A stretch of DNA of 64,000 bases from Aliivibrio fischeri (GTDB lineage Bacteria > Pseudomonadota > Gammaproteobacteria > Enterobacterales > Vibrionaceae): positions 222,524-286,523 of the forward strand of contig NZ_WOBR01000002.1 of the NCBI RefSeq assembly GCF_009727955.1. Direction: 5' to 3'. The notes beneath the pieces are model-generated. The model did not search any database. It was not told the origin of the DNA and saw only the letters and a program-made list of their open reading frames with translations. This document shows positions 46,870-55,988 of this stretch, piece after piece (position 1 is the stretch's first letter; the number at the start of each line of letters is the position of its first letter). The position numbers and the translations under genes are program-made.

Positions 46870-46919
46870 TATACCCAAACAATTTACACTGAAACCACAC
46901 TCAGATTTACTTGGGTATA
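46870..46919. repeat. Intergenic inverted repeat with TATACCCAA ends
   Basis: TATACCCAA (46870-46878) and TTGGGTATA (46911-46919) bound a 50-bp element between nudC and rsd. The interior is not strongly paired. It resembles the ATACCAATC family in shape but differs in sequence. Confidence 0.6.
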
Positions 46920-46964
46920 GATATAGAACTTTGGAATATTGCTTGCAACTACAAGGATATCGTT

Positions 46965-47447
46965 ATGCTTACTAGACTAAATCAATTCCAAGAACAATGG
47001 GGCGGCAATAGCGACGTTATTGACCATTGGCTATCAACTCGCCAAGATTTATTGGTTGAGTATTGCAAATTGGCCGGACTGCCACCTTTTGACTCATCTG
47101 CATCTTCTCTTCCTGATTTCTCTTCAATTCAATCATTTACACAGCATCTAATTGATTATATTTCAGAGGGTCATTTTAAAATTTACAACATGGTAATGGC
47201 CAAATGGGATGCGACAGGCTTTTCTCCTACTGAAGAGATGAGTCAACTTTATGCCCATATAACAAAAACAACCGATCCTATTCTTAACTTCACTGATAAA
47301 TATTCTAAAGATGATGAGGAGTTATTATTGAGTGATTTCGACAATGATTTTTCAACGCTAGGTGAAATTATTGAAGCGAGGTTTGAGTTAGAGGATGGGT
47401 TAATCGAGCAAATTTCTAGCAGCTTGGCACACCCTCCAGGAGCTTAA
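46965..47447 (+). CDS. rsd: Regulator of sigma D (anti-sigma 70 factor)
   Basis: Rsd binds RpoD and helps shift RNA polymerase toward stationary-phase sigma factors. The 160-aa helical protein starts MLTRLNQFQEQWGGNSDVID and contains HWLSTRQDLLVEYCKLAG, typical of Rsd/AlgQ. The ATG at 46965 has AAGGAT upstream; the longer frame from a TTG at 46911 would begin inside a palindromic repeat and is not used. E. coli has the same rsd-nudC-hemE neighbourhood. Confidence 0.95.
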   Translation: MLTRLNQFQEQWGGNSDVIDHWLSTRQDLLVEYCKLAGLPPFDSSASSLPDFSSIQSFTQHLIDYISEGHFKIYNMVMAKWDATGFSPTEEMSQLYAHITKTTDPILNFTDKYSKDDEELLLSDFDNDFSTLGEIIEARFELEDGLIEQISSSLAHPPGA

Positions 47448-47488
47448 TGATTAAATAGAGTGTTTGAACCCAAACACTCTATTTAATT

Positions 47489-48325
47489 TTATAAAATTTG
47501 ATTGGTTTCAGAGGCGTATTTTTTAAATATCGGATTATTTCTAGTATCTAAATTTGCAGGTCGCCATAGCCCTTGTTGTACACCTTTCACGATAAGGTGT
47601 ATGACAGCGGAATCAATCGCTGACATCAAAGCAATATTTACAGGCTCATTATTGGTATACCCTAGTTCAACCTCTAATAACTCTTTGTAATCAACAAAAC
47701 GAAATGCACCAGCAGAGACTTCATAAGATAAAATCGTTTTACTTGTAGTCACACTTGTCAGTATTTTCCCACTTCTTACATCTACCGCTCGTATGTTCAC
47801 AGTAACTTGATCTGCTCTATATTGACCCGAACCACCAATTCCTAAATAACGAGCTCCTGCACCACCGGTTTTTATATTTGAATCATAAGCAACAATACCC
47901 CCTTCTATCATTACGTTAGCAGACAATAATGAAGGTAATGTTGAGCCATGATTGCTAATCGATTCCTGCTTTTTTTGAGCCGCTCTAATAATTTTTCGTT
48001 CAGTCAAAAGATTTTGTAATCCTTGTCGTTCTAAAGGATAAAACCATTCAGAATCTAATAAAGCCATCGTTAAAAGAGCCGTTCCACCTTGAGGTACAGC
48101 GGTCGAAAAGTTACTGTTAGGCTGTGGCTTATATTGTCCCGTTTGATCTCTAAAATCATAGACAGAAACAAATATTTTTCCTTGTGGTTTAGGTAGCGAT
48201 ATCAAATCAATATAATTTGCTCCTCGCTGCATTAACGTTGGAGACTCAGAAGTTTCAGGAATATCGATTGAATTTGAACAACCCGCTAACAGTAGTATGA
48301 ATAAATAATAAATTGAATATTTCAT
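47489..48325 (-). CDS. csgG: Curli secretion channel lipoprotein
   Basis: CsgG forms the nonameric outer-membrane pore that exports curli subunits. The 278-aa protein has a lipoprotein signal (MKYSIYYLFILLLAGCSNS, lipobox Cys16) and the CsgG core, including FVSVYDFRDQTGQYKP, GTALLTMALLDSEWFYPLER and the GGIVAYDSNIKTGGAGARYLG segment that forms transmembrane strands. It is the last gene of csgDEFG. Upstream csgF is 21 bp away. Transcription should be driven by CsgD. Confidence 0.95.
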   Translation of the reverse strand: MKYSIYYLFILLLAGCSNSIDIPETSESPTLMQRGANYIDLISLPKPQGKIFVSVYDFRDQTGQYKPQPNSNFSTAVPQGGTALLTMALLDSEWFYPLERQGLQNLLTERKIIRAAQKKQESISNHGSTLPSLLSANVMIEGGIVAYDSNIKTGGAGARYLGIGGSGQYRADQVTVNIRAVDVRSGKILTSVTTSKTILSYEVSAGAFRFVDYKELLEVELGYTNNEPVNIALMSAIDSAVIHLIVKGVQQGLWRPANLDTRNNPIFKKYASETNQIL

Positions 48326-48346
48326 TGCTCAGTCCTTAGCGTTAGA

Positions 48347-48748
48347 TCAATCTGGAGTTAAGCCACTCACCTGAATCTCTGATGTTTCCCCTGTTGCTTT
48401 ATCAACAATTTGAATCAATAGAGCCCCTGAATCATCAACAATATTAAGTATGAAATCGTCTGTAATTAATTGCCCAGTATTACCATTACCAACATCAGCA
48501 AGTAATTGACTGATCAAACGAGATTGCAAACTAGATGTTAAACGATCTAGTGCTGACTCTTGTTCAAATAGTGAATCTTCTTGAGGTCCTTTATAATCAT
48601 TAATTGCATTTGCGCCACCAAATAGGTGCGATGTATTTAAAGGGTTTCCTCCGAAATTAGGATTCACAGGTGTATATACCAATTCACTTGCATGAACAAA
48701 AACAGGTATACAGATAGATAGCATTAGCAATACATTCCTTATTGCCAT
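48347..48748 (-). CDS. csgF: Curli assembly protein CsgF
   Basis: CsgF caps the CsgG pore outside the cell and helps position the nucleator CsgB. The 133-aa protein has a signal peptide (to about VHAS, residue 21) and the CsgF core LVYTPVNPNFGGNPLNTSHL, then FGGANAINDY. The ATG at 48748 is chosen, with AAGGA 6 bp before it. The frame extends to a TTG at 48754 that lacks support. It sits between csgE and csgG. Confidence 0.93.
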   Translation of the reverse strand: MAIRNVLLMLSICIPVFVHASELVYTPVNPNFGGNPLNTSHLFGGANAINDYKGPQEDSLFEQESALDRLTSSLQSRLISQLLADVGNGNTGQLITDDFILNIVDDSGALLIQIVDKATGETSEIQVSGLTPD

Positions 48749-48757
48749 AATCAATCC

Positions 48758-49210
48758 TTAGATCTCAGGGTAATCGAGATCAAATGTATCTTTAAATAAC
48801 TTTTCTGTTTGCCATTTAACTATGTATTTATTTACGGCTTCTAGAGCCTGCTCTGCTTTCTCATCAGCCTGTCGTTGACCTGGAGAAAGAGCACTTCTAT
48901 AAATAACCTTATCAAAATGATAAACCCCTATAATGCTTCCAGATAATGCCGTCGGTCTCTCTTTTATTGTTAGGTTTACATCTATATCTTCATATCTAGC
49001 GTTCATTTTCATAGAAAAAGAAAAATAAAAATCTCGTCCCAAACGAGTCAATGTACGATCAATAATCAACCCATCAAGTTCAATTAAATCATCCACTTCA
49101 TTTACGCTGTTATTTTCCAAAGGAGCTTTAGACTCTAACGATGCTTTATTATCTGAAGCAAAAGAAATAAAAGATGTAAAAAAAACGATACTAATATATT
49201 TAATATTCAT
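48758..49210 (-). CDS. csgE: Curli transport specificity protein CsgE
   Basis: CsgE is a periplasmic adaptor that caps the inner side of CsgG. The 150-aa protein has a signal peptide (MNIKYISIVFFTSFISFASD) and the CsgE domain: LDGLIIDRTLTRLGRDFYFSF, ALSGSIIGVYHFDKVIYRSALSP. The N-terminal extension between signal and domain is Asn/Glu-rich. Its ATG overlaps the csgD stop by 4 bp (ATGA), showing translational coupling with csgD. Confidence 0.93.
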   Translation of the reverse strand: MNIKYISIVFFTSFISFASDNKASLESKAPLENNSVNEVDDLIELDGLIIDRTLTRLGRDFYFSFSMKMNARYEDIDVNLTIKERPTALSGSIIGVYHFDKVIYRSALSPGQRQADEKAEQALEAVNKYIVKWQTEKLFKDTFDLDYPEI

Positions 49211-49851
49211 CGATTATTTCCTTCAAAGTCATATCCTTTCGCCCACATCATCGCTTGTAATCTATTTTTTACATTTAATTTTTTAAAGACATTATATAAG
49301 TGTGTCTTAACTGTATTTTCACTTACAAACAATGAATTAGCGATGTCTACATTTGAAGCGCCGGATGCTAATAATCTTAATATTTCACTTTCTCTTGTCG
49401 TTAATGAAATAGATGTTGATAATATCGCACTCTGTTTCTCTCTATATGCAAATATTAATTCATTAATTATTTTACGACTAAGCCACATCTCTCCTTCTAT
49501 TATTTTCTTTACTCCATAAGATATAACATCCATATTATCTTTCTCATAAAACACCCCGACAACATTCGGATATTTCATTATGTTTTTTTTTATATTCTCA
49601 TCAGTTATATTAAAAAGTATTTCTCTTACCTTTAATTTATTTCGATTAATTGTATCTATGTAATTTTTATACTTTTTATCTGTTTGTTTTTTTATATCCA
49701 AGATAACTAGAATGTCATCATCTACTTTCCCTTTATTTACTAATTCATCACAATTAAGAGAAACAATCGCCTGACCTGAAGATTTCTCTAATAAATCAAT
49801 AAGTAAAGATGAATACAATGTTGGATCTGACGATAAATAATAGATACTCAT
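49207..49851 (-). CDS. csgD: LuxR-type biofilm regulator CsgD (VpsT-like)
   Basis: CsgD activates curli and matrix genes. The 214-aa protein has a degenerate N-terminal receiver-like domain and a C-terminal LuxR HTH (about residues 148-205, LTTRESEILRLLASGASNVDIANSLFVSENTVKTHL, split across the two helices). The receiver lacks an obvious DD/phospho-Asp set, as in CsgD and VpsT. VpsT-type members bind cyclic di-GMP; whether this one does is not seen. The gene is conspicuously AT-rich, suggesting acquired DNA. It divides the cluster from csgBA. Confidence 0.88.
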   Translation of the reverse strand: MSIYYLSSDPTLYSSLLIDLLEKSSGQAIVSLNCDELVNKGKVDDDILVILDIKKQTDKKYKNYIDTINRNKLKVREILFNITDENIKKNIMKYPNVVGVFYEKDNMDVISYGVKKIIEGEMWLSRKIINELIFAYREKQSAILSTSISLTTRESEILRLLASGASNVDIANSLFVSENTVKTHLYNVFKKLNVKNRLQAMMWAKGYDFEGNNR

Positions 49852-50106
49852 CTCACTCCTCCATGATGACTGTTATTTAAAACTAGCTTAAAACCTCTAC
49901 ATATCCACCGAATAACTAAATAATTATTAATAACCTTTAGTTTGTATCATTTGTGAGAATTAAATAAGCATTTAAAAATCAAAACGTATAGTACTTTAGT
50001 TTATTTTTTACCAATTAAAATATCATTAATAAGTTTATGGTTGTTCTCTGAGCAAATCCCATACTTTTGATGTGGCAAAAAGCTATCACGAAAGAGGGAT
50101 ACTGAT
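49852..50106. promoter_or_regulatory. csgD-csgB divergent control region
   Basis: This 255-bp, very AT-rich gap should hold the two opposed curli promoters. No unambiguous operator was recognised. The AT-content would suit H-NS-type silencing; this is inference. Confidence 0.5.
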
Positions 50107-50676
50107 ATGAAAATATTATCAGTAAGTTATATCTATTTATTAATGGGGATAAGTGGTTACAGTTATGCGAATTTTGATCTAGGTATTAATGAATTTAATG
50201 CTCCAAATGAATTAACGGAATTATCCGAATTAAATACGAGCAATGATAATAATGCAATTATTGAATTAACTAATGCAACAAATTCGCAAGTAACTATTAT
50301 TCAACATAATGTAAATAAAACAGGAAGTAATAAAGCAAAAGTAAAACAAACTGGCTATGACAATACAGCAGCCGTCATGCAACTAGGTAGCAATAATGTA
50401 GGGTTAATTGCTCAAAATGGCACAAATAATTCAGCGACATTGAAACAGCTAGGATTAAACCATGAAGGTGCCATTTTACAAGAAGGTAATGACAACATAG
50501 CTCATTTAGTACAAACAGGTAACGGTAAACAAAACGTAGTAAACCAAACAGGTGATTCAAATATTGCAGCTGCAGTGAATAAAAATAATGGTGCAGGTTT
50601 TTCCATTAATCAAACTGGCAATCAAGGAATTATCTTAGTAAACGGAATGGATAGATTCATATCCATCGTAAATTAA
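50107..50676 (+). CDS. csgB: Curlin minor subunit / nucleator
   Basis: CsgB nucleates polymerisation of CsgA on the cell surface. The 189-aa protein has a signal peptide (about residues 1-21, cleavage near SYA) followed by about five curlin repeats with Q-x-G-x-x-N spacing: KQTGYDNTAA, MQLGSNNVGL, AQNGTNNSAT, KQLGLNHEGA, LQEGNDNIAH, VQTGNGKQN, NQTGDSNIAA. An N-terminal Asn/Glu/Leu-rich segment precedes them. GAGGGAT precedes the ATG. csgA begins 24 bp after its stop. Confidence 0.92.
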   Translation: MKILSVSYIYLLMGISGYSYANFDLGINEFNAPNELTELSELNTSNDNNAIIELTNATNSQVTIIQHNVNKTGSNKAKVKQTGYDNTAAVMQLGSNNVGLIAQNGTNNSATLKQLGLNHEGAILQEGNDNIAHLVQTGNGKQNVVNQTGDSNIAAAVNKNNGAGFSINQTGNQGIILVNGMDRFISIVN

Positions 50677-50700
50677 AAATCATTTCAAGGAAGTTTTATT

Positions 50701-51645
50701 ATGAAAAAGCTAGCAATCGCAATCTCAACTATCTTACTTTCTGGTGCTGCATATGCTGGGAATACAGCAGATGTAGAGCTATTTAATGCAGATGATAATG
50801 ACGTTAATATTTTCCAAATGTCGCCAGCAGTAGGGAATGATGCAGATGTGTTAATCCGAAACTCTGATGATAACGAAGTTGATATCTATCAAATGGGGCG
50901 TCATAACGAAGCTGTAGTAAGAGTACGTAACGGAAGTGATGATAATGACCTGATGATTGATCAAGATGGTCGTCACAACCGTGCTGTTCTAAAAGCTCGT
51001 TTAGGTAGTGATGATAATGACTTCGCAATTGAACAAGATGGACGCCTTAATTTAGGTAAGGTTATTGCTGACGACAGCGATAACAACAATGGTTTAATTG
51101 ACCAACGTGGACGCAAAAATGAAGCCTACATTAATTTTGATGGTGCATCAGATAACTCGAACAATAAAATTGTTCAAAGAGGTCGTCGTAATGAAGGTGA
51201 AATCAGTGTAATGGGCGGATCAAACAATGGTACATTAAAAATCCGTCAAAAAGGACATGATAATGACTCTAAAATTCATGTTTATGGTGGTTCAGGTAAT
51301 GAAGCATTAACTAAAATCAACGGTGATGATAATACAACTTACACTGCATTTTATGCTGGTGCATCAGATAACGACACGACAATCTTGATGAAAAATGATT
51401 CATTAGACAATACCGTTTACGCTGTCGTTGTTGGTGGTAGCTTCAACGAAGCGGATGTAACAATTGATTCAAGTAACGATAACTTTGTTTCTGTGGCCCA
51501 ATGGGGTGACTCATCAATGGCTGAGGTTACATTGGAAAATGGTTCGAATGATAACTGGATAATGGTTAACCAAACTAATAATGATATGGCTACAGTAACC
51601 GCAGATAACAGTAGTTACAATGCTGTTGTAATTACTCAACTATAA
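50701..51645 (+). CDS. csgA: Curlin major subunit, enlarged
   Basis: CsgA is the main amyloid fibre subunit. The 314-aa product has a signal peptide (MKKLAIAISTILLSGAAYAG) and about 12 units of 22-24 residues. Early units keep curlin-like Q-x-G-x-x-N: YQMGRHNEA, DQDGRHNRA, EQDGRLNLG, DQRGRKNEA, VQRGRRNEG, RQKGHDNDS; later ones are divergent but keep the spacing (GGS/GAS-DN turns). E. coli CsgA has five units and about 151 residues. It is rich in Asp/Asn. A bidirectional terminator follows. Confidence 0.85.
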   Translation: MKKLAIAISTILLSGAAYAGNTADVELFNADDNDVNIFQMSPAVGNDADVLIRNSDDNEVDIYQMGRHNEAVVRVRNGSDDNDLMIDQDGRHNRAVLKARLGSDDNDFAIEQDGRLNLGKVIADDSDNNNGLIDQRGRKNEAYINFDGASDNSNNKIVQRGRRNEGEISVMGGSNNGTLKIRQKGHDNDSKIHVYGGSGNEALTKINGDDNTTYTAFYAGASDNDTTILMKNDSLDNTVYAVVVGGSFNEADVTIDSSNDNFVSVAQWGDSSMAEVTLENGSNDNWIMVNQTNNDMATVTADNSSYNAVVITQL

Positions 51646-51660
51646 ATTTATCACTTAAAT

Positions 51661-51692
51661 AAAAAAAGCCCTGCATCTCTGCAGGGCTTTTA
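51661..51692. terminator. Bidirectional terminator between csgA and rpoC
   Basis: AAAGCCCTGCA (51665-51675) pairs with TGCAGGGCTTT (51680-51690) with a TCTC loop and A/T tracts at both ends. Confidence 0.93.
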
Positions 51693-51711
51693 TTTGCGTT
51701 TATTAAATCAA

Positions 51712-54700
51712 TTACTCTTCAGAAGAGAAACCTGCATTTAATAGTGCCGCTAAGTTATCAGTCGCTTGCTCAGCTGATGGACCTTCTTGCTCCACAGCTT
51801 TTTGCTTTTGACGTTCTTGGTGGTATGCGAAACCTGTACCCGCTGGAATTAGACGACCAACGATTACGTTTTCTTTCAGACCACGTAGTTCATCACGCTT
51901 ACCAGAAACAGCTGCTTCAGTAAGTACGCGCGTCGTTTCTTGGAACGATGCAGCAGAGATGAACGACTCAGTAGCAAGAGACGCTTTAGTAATACCTAGT
52001 AGATCACGCTCGAAACGTGCAGGTTGCTTGCCTTCAGCTTCAAGCTGACGGTTTGCAATCGTTACGTTAGCGAATTCTAGTTGCTCACCTTCAAGGAAAG
52101 TAGAATCACCAGAATGTGTAATCGTACACTTACGTAGCATTTGACGAACGATAGTTTCAATGTGCTTATCGTTAATCTTAACGCCTTGTAAGCGGTAAAC
52201 TTCTTGAACTTCGTTAGTGATGTATTCAGTCACTGCATGGATACCACGTAAACGTAGAATATCATGTGGAGTTTCTGGACCATCAGAGATAACGTCACCA
52301 CGTTCAACTTTATCACCTTCAAAGATGTTAAGTTGACGGTGTTTATGAATCATTTCTTCATAAACTTCGCCGTTATCGTCACGAGTGATCAATAAGCGAA
52401 CCTTACCTTTAGTCTCTTTACCAAACGCAACAATACCTGCGTGCTCAGCAAGAATTGCTGGCTCTTTAGGTTTACGAGCTTCAAATAAGTCCGCAACGCG
52501 TGGTAGACCACCGGTGATATCTTTAGTACCGCTTGAAGCTTGAGGAATACGCGCTAACGTTTCACCAATACCTACATTACCACCATCAGCAAGGTTAACA
52601 ATCGCCTTACCTGGTAGGAAGTATTGAGCTGGCATTTCAGTACCAGGGATCATGATGTCGTTACCGTTCGCATCAACAAGTTTCACTGTTGGACGCATGT
52701 CTTTACCAGCAGAAGCACGCTCAGCCGCATCAAGAACAACGATTGAAGATAGACCAGTTAACTCATCAGTTTGAGTTGTGATCGTAACACCATCAATCAT
52801 GTCAACGAATTGAACTTGACCTTGTACTTCAGTGATGATTGGCATTGTATGCGGGTCCCAAGCTGCGATCTTATCGCCTTGGTTAACTGCATCACCATCT
52901 TTCTTATTCAAGATAGTACCGTAAGATAGCTTGTAACTCTCTTTAGTACGGCCATGCTCATCAATAACTGTTAATTCAGAAGCACGAGACGTAATAACTA
53001 AGTTACCTTCGCTATTTGTTACGTGCTTAGCATTATGAAGCTTGATCGAACCAGTCGTCTTAACTTGAATGCTGTTGTCTGCTGCCGCTGTAGATGCCGC
53101 ACCACCGATGTGGAACGTACGCATCGTTAGCTGTGTACCAGGTTCACCGATTGATTGAGCAGCGATAACACCAACTGACTCACCTTGGTTAACCATGTGG
53201 CCACGAGCAAGGTCACGACCGTAACAGTTTGCACAACAACCGAAGTCAGCTTCACAACTTACTACTGAACGTACTTTAATTTGGTCAACTGAGTTTTCTT
53301 CAACGATTTGACACTGCTTCTCATCAAGAAGAGTGTTACGTGGAAGAAGAATTTCATCTGTACCTGGTTTCAATACATCTTCAGCAACCACACGACCTAG
53401 AACACGTTCGTGTAGAGGTTCTTTAACGTCACCACCTTCAATTAGAGGAGTCATGGTCACACCTTCGTATGTACCACAGTCATCTAAATGAACAACTACA
53501 TCTTGTGCAACGTCTACTAAACGACGAGTCAGGTAACCTGAGTTCGCAGTTTTAAGTGCTGTATCGGCAAGACCTTTACGCGCACCGTGCGTTGAGATGA
53601 AGTATTGGTTTACGTTTAGACCTTCACGGAAGTTCGCCGTGATCGGTGTTTCGATGATTGAACCATCTGGTTTAGCCATCAGACCACGCATACCCGCTAG
53701 CTGACGAATCTGAGCTGCAGAACCACGAGCACCGGAGTCGGCCATCATGTAAACGCTGTTAAACGATTCTTGTTGCTCTTCTTCACCATCGCGGTTAAGC
53801 ACTGTTTCTGAAGACAGGTTATCCATCATCTCTTTAGCAACTTGTTCGTTTGTTGCTGCCCAGATATCGATAACTTTGTTGTAACGTTCGCCCGCAGTTA
53901 CAAGACCAGATTGGTACTGCTCTTGAATTTGCTTAACTTCTTCTTCTGCATCAGCAACTTTCGTGTACTTAGCATCAGGGATAACCATGTCATCGATACC
54001 AACAGACGCACCAGACAATGCTGCGTATGCGAAACCGGTGTACATGATTTGGTCAGCAAACACTACTGTGTCTTTAAGACCAAGAGTACGGTACGCTTCG
54101 TTTAGTAGGTTAGAGATTTGCTTCTTACCTAACTTCTGGTTAATGATGCTGTAAGGAAGACCTTCTGGCACGATTTGCCATAGCATTGCACGACCAACAG
54201 TCGTATCAACCAATTTAGTTTCACGAGTCTCAATACCGTTCTCATCACGAATAACTTCAGTGATACGAACTTTAACGCGAGCGTGTAGCTCAGCAACACC
54301 TGTACGGTATGCTTTTTCAGCTTCAGCAAAACCTTCAAGGTACATGCCTTCGCCTTTAGCGTTAATTTTTTCACGTGTCATGTAGTACAGACCTAATACA
54401 ACGTCCTGAGAAGGTACGATGATTGGGTCACCTGATGCTGGCGACAGAATGTTGTTTGTCGACATCATTAGGGTACGAGCTTCTAATTGAGCTTCCAGAG
54501 TTAGTGGTACGTGTACCGCCATCTGGTCACCATCGAAGTCGGCGTTATATGCCGCACACACTAGTGGGTGAAGCTGAATTGCTTTACCTTCGATTAGTAC
54601 TGGTTCAAACGCTTGGATACCTAGACGGTGAAGTGTCGGCGCACGGTTAAGCAGTACTGGGTGTTCACGAATTACGTCATCTAGGATATCCCAAACGATC

Positions 54701-55917
54701 GCTTCTTCACGCTCTACCATCTTCTTAGCAGCTTTGATTGTCGTAGCAAGACCACGGCCTTCTAATTTGCTGTAGATAAATGGTTTAAATAGTTCAAGTG
54801 CCATCTTCTTAGGAAGACCACACTGGTGTAGACGAAGGTATGGACCTACTGTGATTACAGAACGACCAGAGTAGTCTACACGTTTACCAAGCAAGTTCTG
54901 ACGGAAACGACCTTGTTTACCCTTGATCATATCAGCAAGAGATTTAAGAGGACGCTTGTTAGAACCTGTAATCGCACGACCACGACGACCGTTATCAAGC
55001 AGCGCATCAACAGACTCTTGAAGCATACGTTTTTCGTTACGTACGATAATATCTGGTGCAGCTAAGTCTAATAGACGCTTCAAACGGTTGTTACGGTTAA
55101 TCACACGACGGTATAAGTCATTTAGATCAGACGTAGCAAAACGACCGCCATCTAGTGGTACTAGAGGACGAAGATCTGGCGGAAGAACTGGTAGAACAGT
55201 TAGAATCATCCACTCTGGGTTGTTACCAGATTGAACGAAAGCTTCTACTAGTTTCAGACGCTTAGTTACTTTTTTACGTTTTGTTTCAGAGTTAGTAGTT
55301 TCTAACTCTTCACGCATGTCTTCGATTTCTGCTTGCATGTCCATAGACGCTAGCAGATCTTTGATCGCTTCCGCACCCATCTTAGCTGTGAATTCGTCAC
55401 CGAACTCTTCTAGCTTATCAAGATATTCTTCTTCAGAAAGAAGTTGGCTGCGTTCTAGATCAGTCATACCTGGCTCAGTAACCACATATGATTCAAAGTA
55501 AAGTACACGCTCGATATCACGTAGTGGAATGTCCATTAACAAACCAATACGAGACGGCAGTGACTTCAGGAACCAGATGTGCGCAACTGGAGACGCTAAT
55601 TCGATGTGGCCCATACGGTCACGACGAACTTTAGTTTGCGTTACTTCTACGCCACATTTTTCACAGATAACACCACGGTGCTTAAGGCGTTTGTATTTAC
55701 CACATAAGCATTCGTAGTCTTTAACTGGGCCAAAGATACGTGCACAGAAAAGACCGTCACGTTCTGGCTTAAAGGTACGATAGTTGATTGTTTCTGGCTT
55801 TTTAACTTCACCAAAAGACCATGAACGAATTTGGTCAGGTGAAGCAAGACCGATTTTGATTGCATCAAATTCTTCAGTCTTGTGTTGTGCTTTCAGAAAC
55901 TTTAATAAGTCTTTCAC
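51712..55917 (-). CDS. rpoC: RNA polymerase beta-prime subunit
   Basis: RpoC forms half of the RNA polymerase active cleft. The 1401-aa protein has the N-terminal zinc site [20 protein letters not shown] (about residues 70-88), the active-site magnesium loop [12 protein letters not shown] (about 458-469), and the second zinc site [14 protein letters not shown]-rich hairpin with a T-tract lies just before its start, in the 71-bp gap after rpoB. The length is close to E. coli (1407). It is the last gene of the rplKAJL-rpoBC cluster. Confidence 0.98.
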   Translation of the reverse strand: MKDLLKFLKAQHKTEEFDAIKIGLASPDQIRSWSFGEVKKPETINYRTFKPERDGLFCARIFGPVKDYECLCGKYKRLKHRGVICEKCGVEVTQTKVRRDRMGHIELASPVAHIWFLKSLPSRIGLLMDIPLRDIERVLYFESYVVTEPGMTDLERSQLLSEEEYLDKLEEFGDEFTAKMGAEAIKDLLASMDMQAEIEDMREELETTNSETKRKKVTKRLKLVEAFVQSGNNPEWMILTVLPVLPPDLRPLVPLDGGRFATSDLNDLYRRVINRNNRLKRLLDLAAPDIIVRNEKRMLQESVDALLDNGRRGRAITGSNKRPLKSLADMIKGKQGRFRQNLLGKRVDYSGRSVITVGPYLRLHQCGLPKKMALELFKPFIYSKLEGRGLATTIKAAKKMVEREEAIVWDILDDVIREHPVLLNRAPTLHRLGIQAFEPVLIEGKAIQLHPLVCAAYNADFDGDQMAVHVPLTLEAQLEARTLMMSTNNILSPASGDPIIVPSQDVVLGLYYMTREKINAKGEGMYLEGFAEAEKAYRTGVAELHARVKVRITEVIRDENGIETRETKLVDTTVGRAMLWQIVPEGLPYSIINQKLGKKQISNLLNEAYRTLGLKDTVVFADQIMYTGFAYAALSGASVGIDDMVIPDAKYTKVADAEEEVKQIQEQYQSGLVTAGERYNKVIDIWAATNEQVAKEMMDNLSSETVLNRDGEEEQQESFNSVYMMADSGARGSAAQIRQLAGMRGLMAKPDGSIIETPITANFREGLNVNQYFISTHGARKGLADTALKTANSGYLTRRLVDVAQDVVVHLDDCGTYEGVTMTPLIEGGDVKEPLHERVLGRVVAEDVLKPGTDEILLPRNTLLDEKQCQIVEENSVDQIKVRSVVSCEADFGCCANCYGRDLARGHMVNQGESVGVIAAQSIGEPGTQLTMRTFHIGGAASTAAADNSIQVKTTGSIKLHNAKHVTNSEGNLVITSRASELTVIDEHGRTKESYKLSYGTILNKKDGDAVNQGDKIAAWDPHTMPIITEVQGQVQFVDMIDGVTITTQTDELTGLSSIVVLDAAERASAGKDMRPTVKLVDANGNDIMIPGTEMPAQYFLPGKAIVNLADGGNVGIGETLARIPQASSGTKDITGGLPRVADLFEARKPKEPAILAEHAGIVAFGKETKGKVRLLITRDDNGEVYEEMIHKHRQLNIFEGDKVERGDVISDGPETPHDILRLRGIHAVTEYITNEVQEVYRLQGVKINDKHIETIVRQMLRKCTITHSGDSTFLEGEQLEFANVTIANRQLEAEGKQPARFERDLLGITKASLATESFISAASFQETTRVLTEAAVSGKRDELRGLKENVIVGRLIPAGTGFAYHQERQKQKAVEQEGPSAEQATDNLAALLNAGFSSEE

Positions 55918-55940
55918 ATTCGGCTCCTGTAAGGAGAAAA

Positions 55941-55961
55941 AAGGCGCTCGGCGAGCGCCTT
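55941..55961 (-). terminator. Terminator-like hairpin in the rpoB-rpoC gap
   Basis: AAGGCGCTC (55941-55949) pairs with GAGCGCCTT (55953-55961) with a 3-nt loop; read on the minus strand it is followed by TTTTCTCC. It may attenuate or merely slow polymerase before rpoC. Confidence 0.5.
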
Positions 55962-55988
55962 ATATTCTACCGGACAATCTCAATGAGA

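Noticed and set aside
53842..54154. Plus-strand frames opposite rpoC
   Set aside because: Antisense shadows of a highly conserved gene with no start signals.
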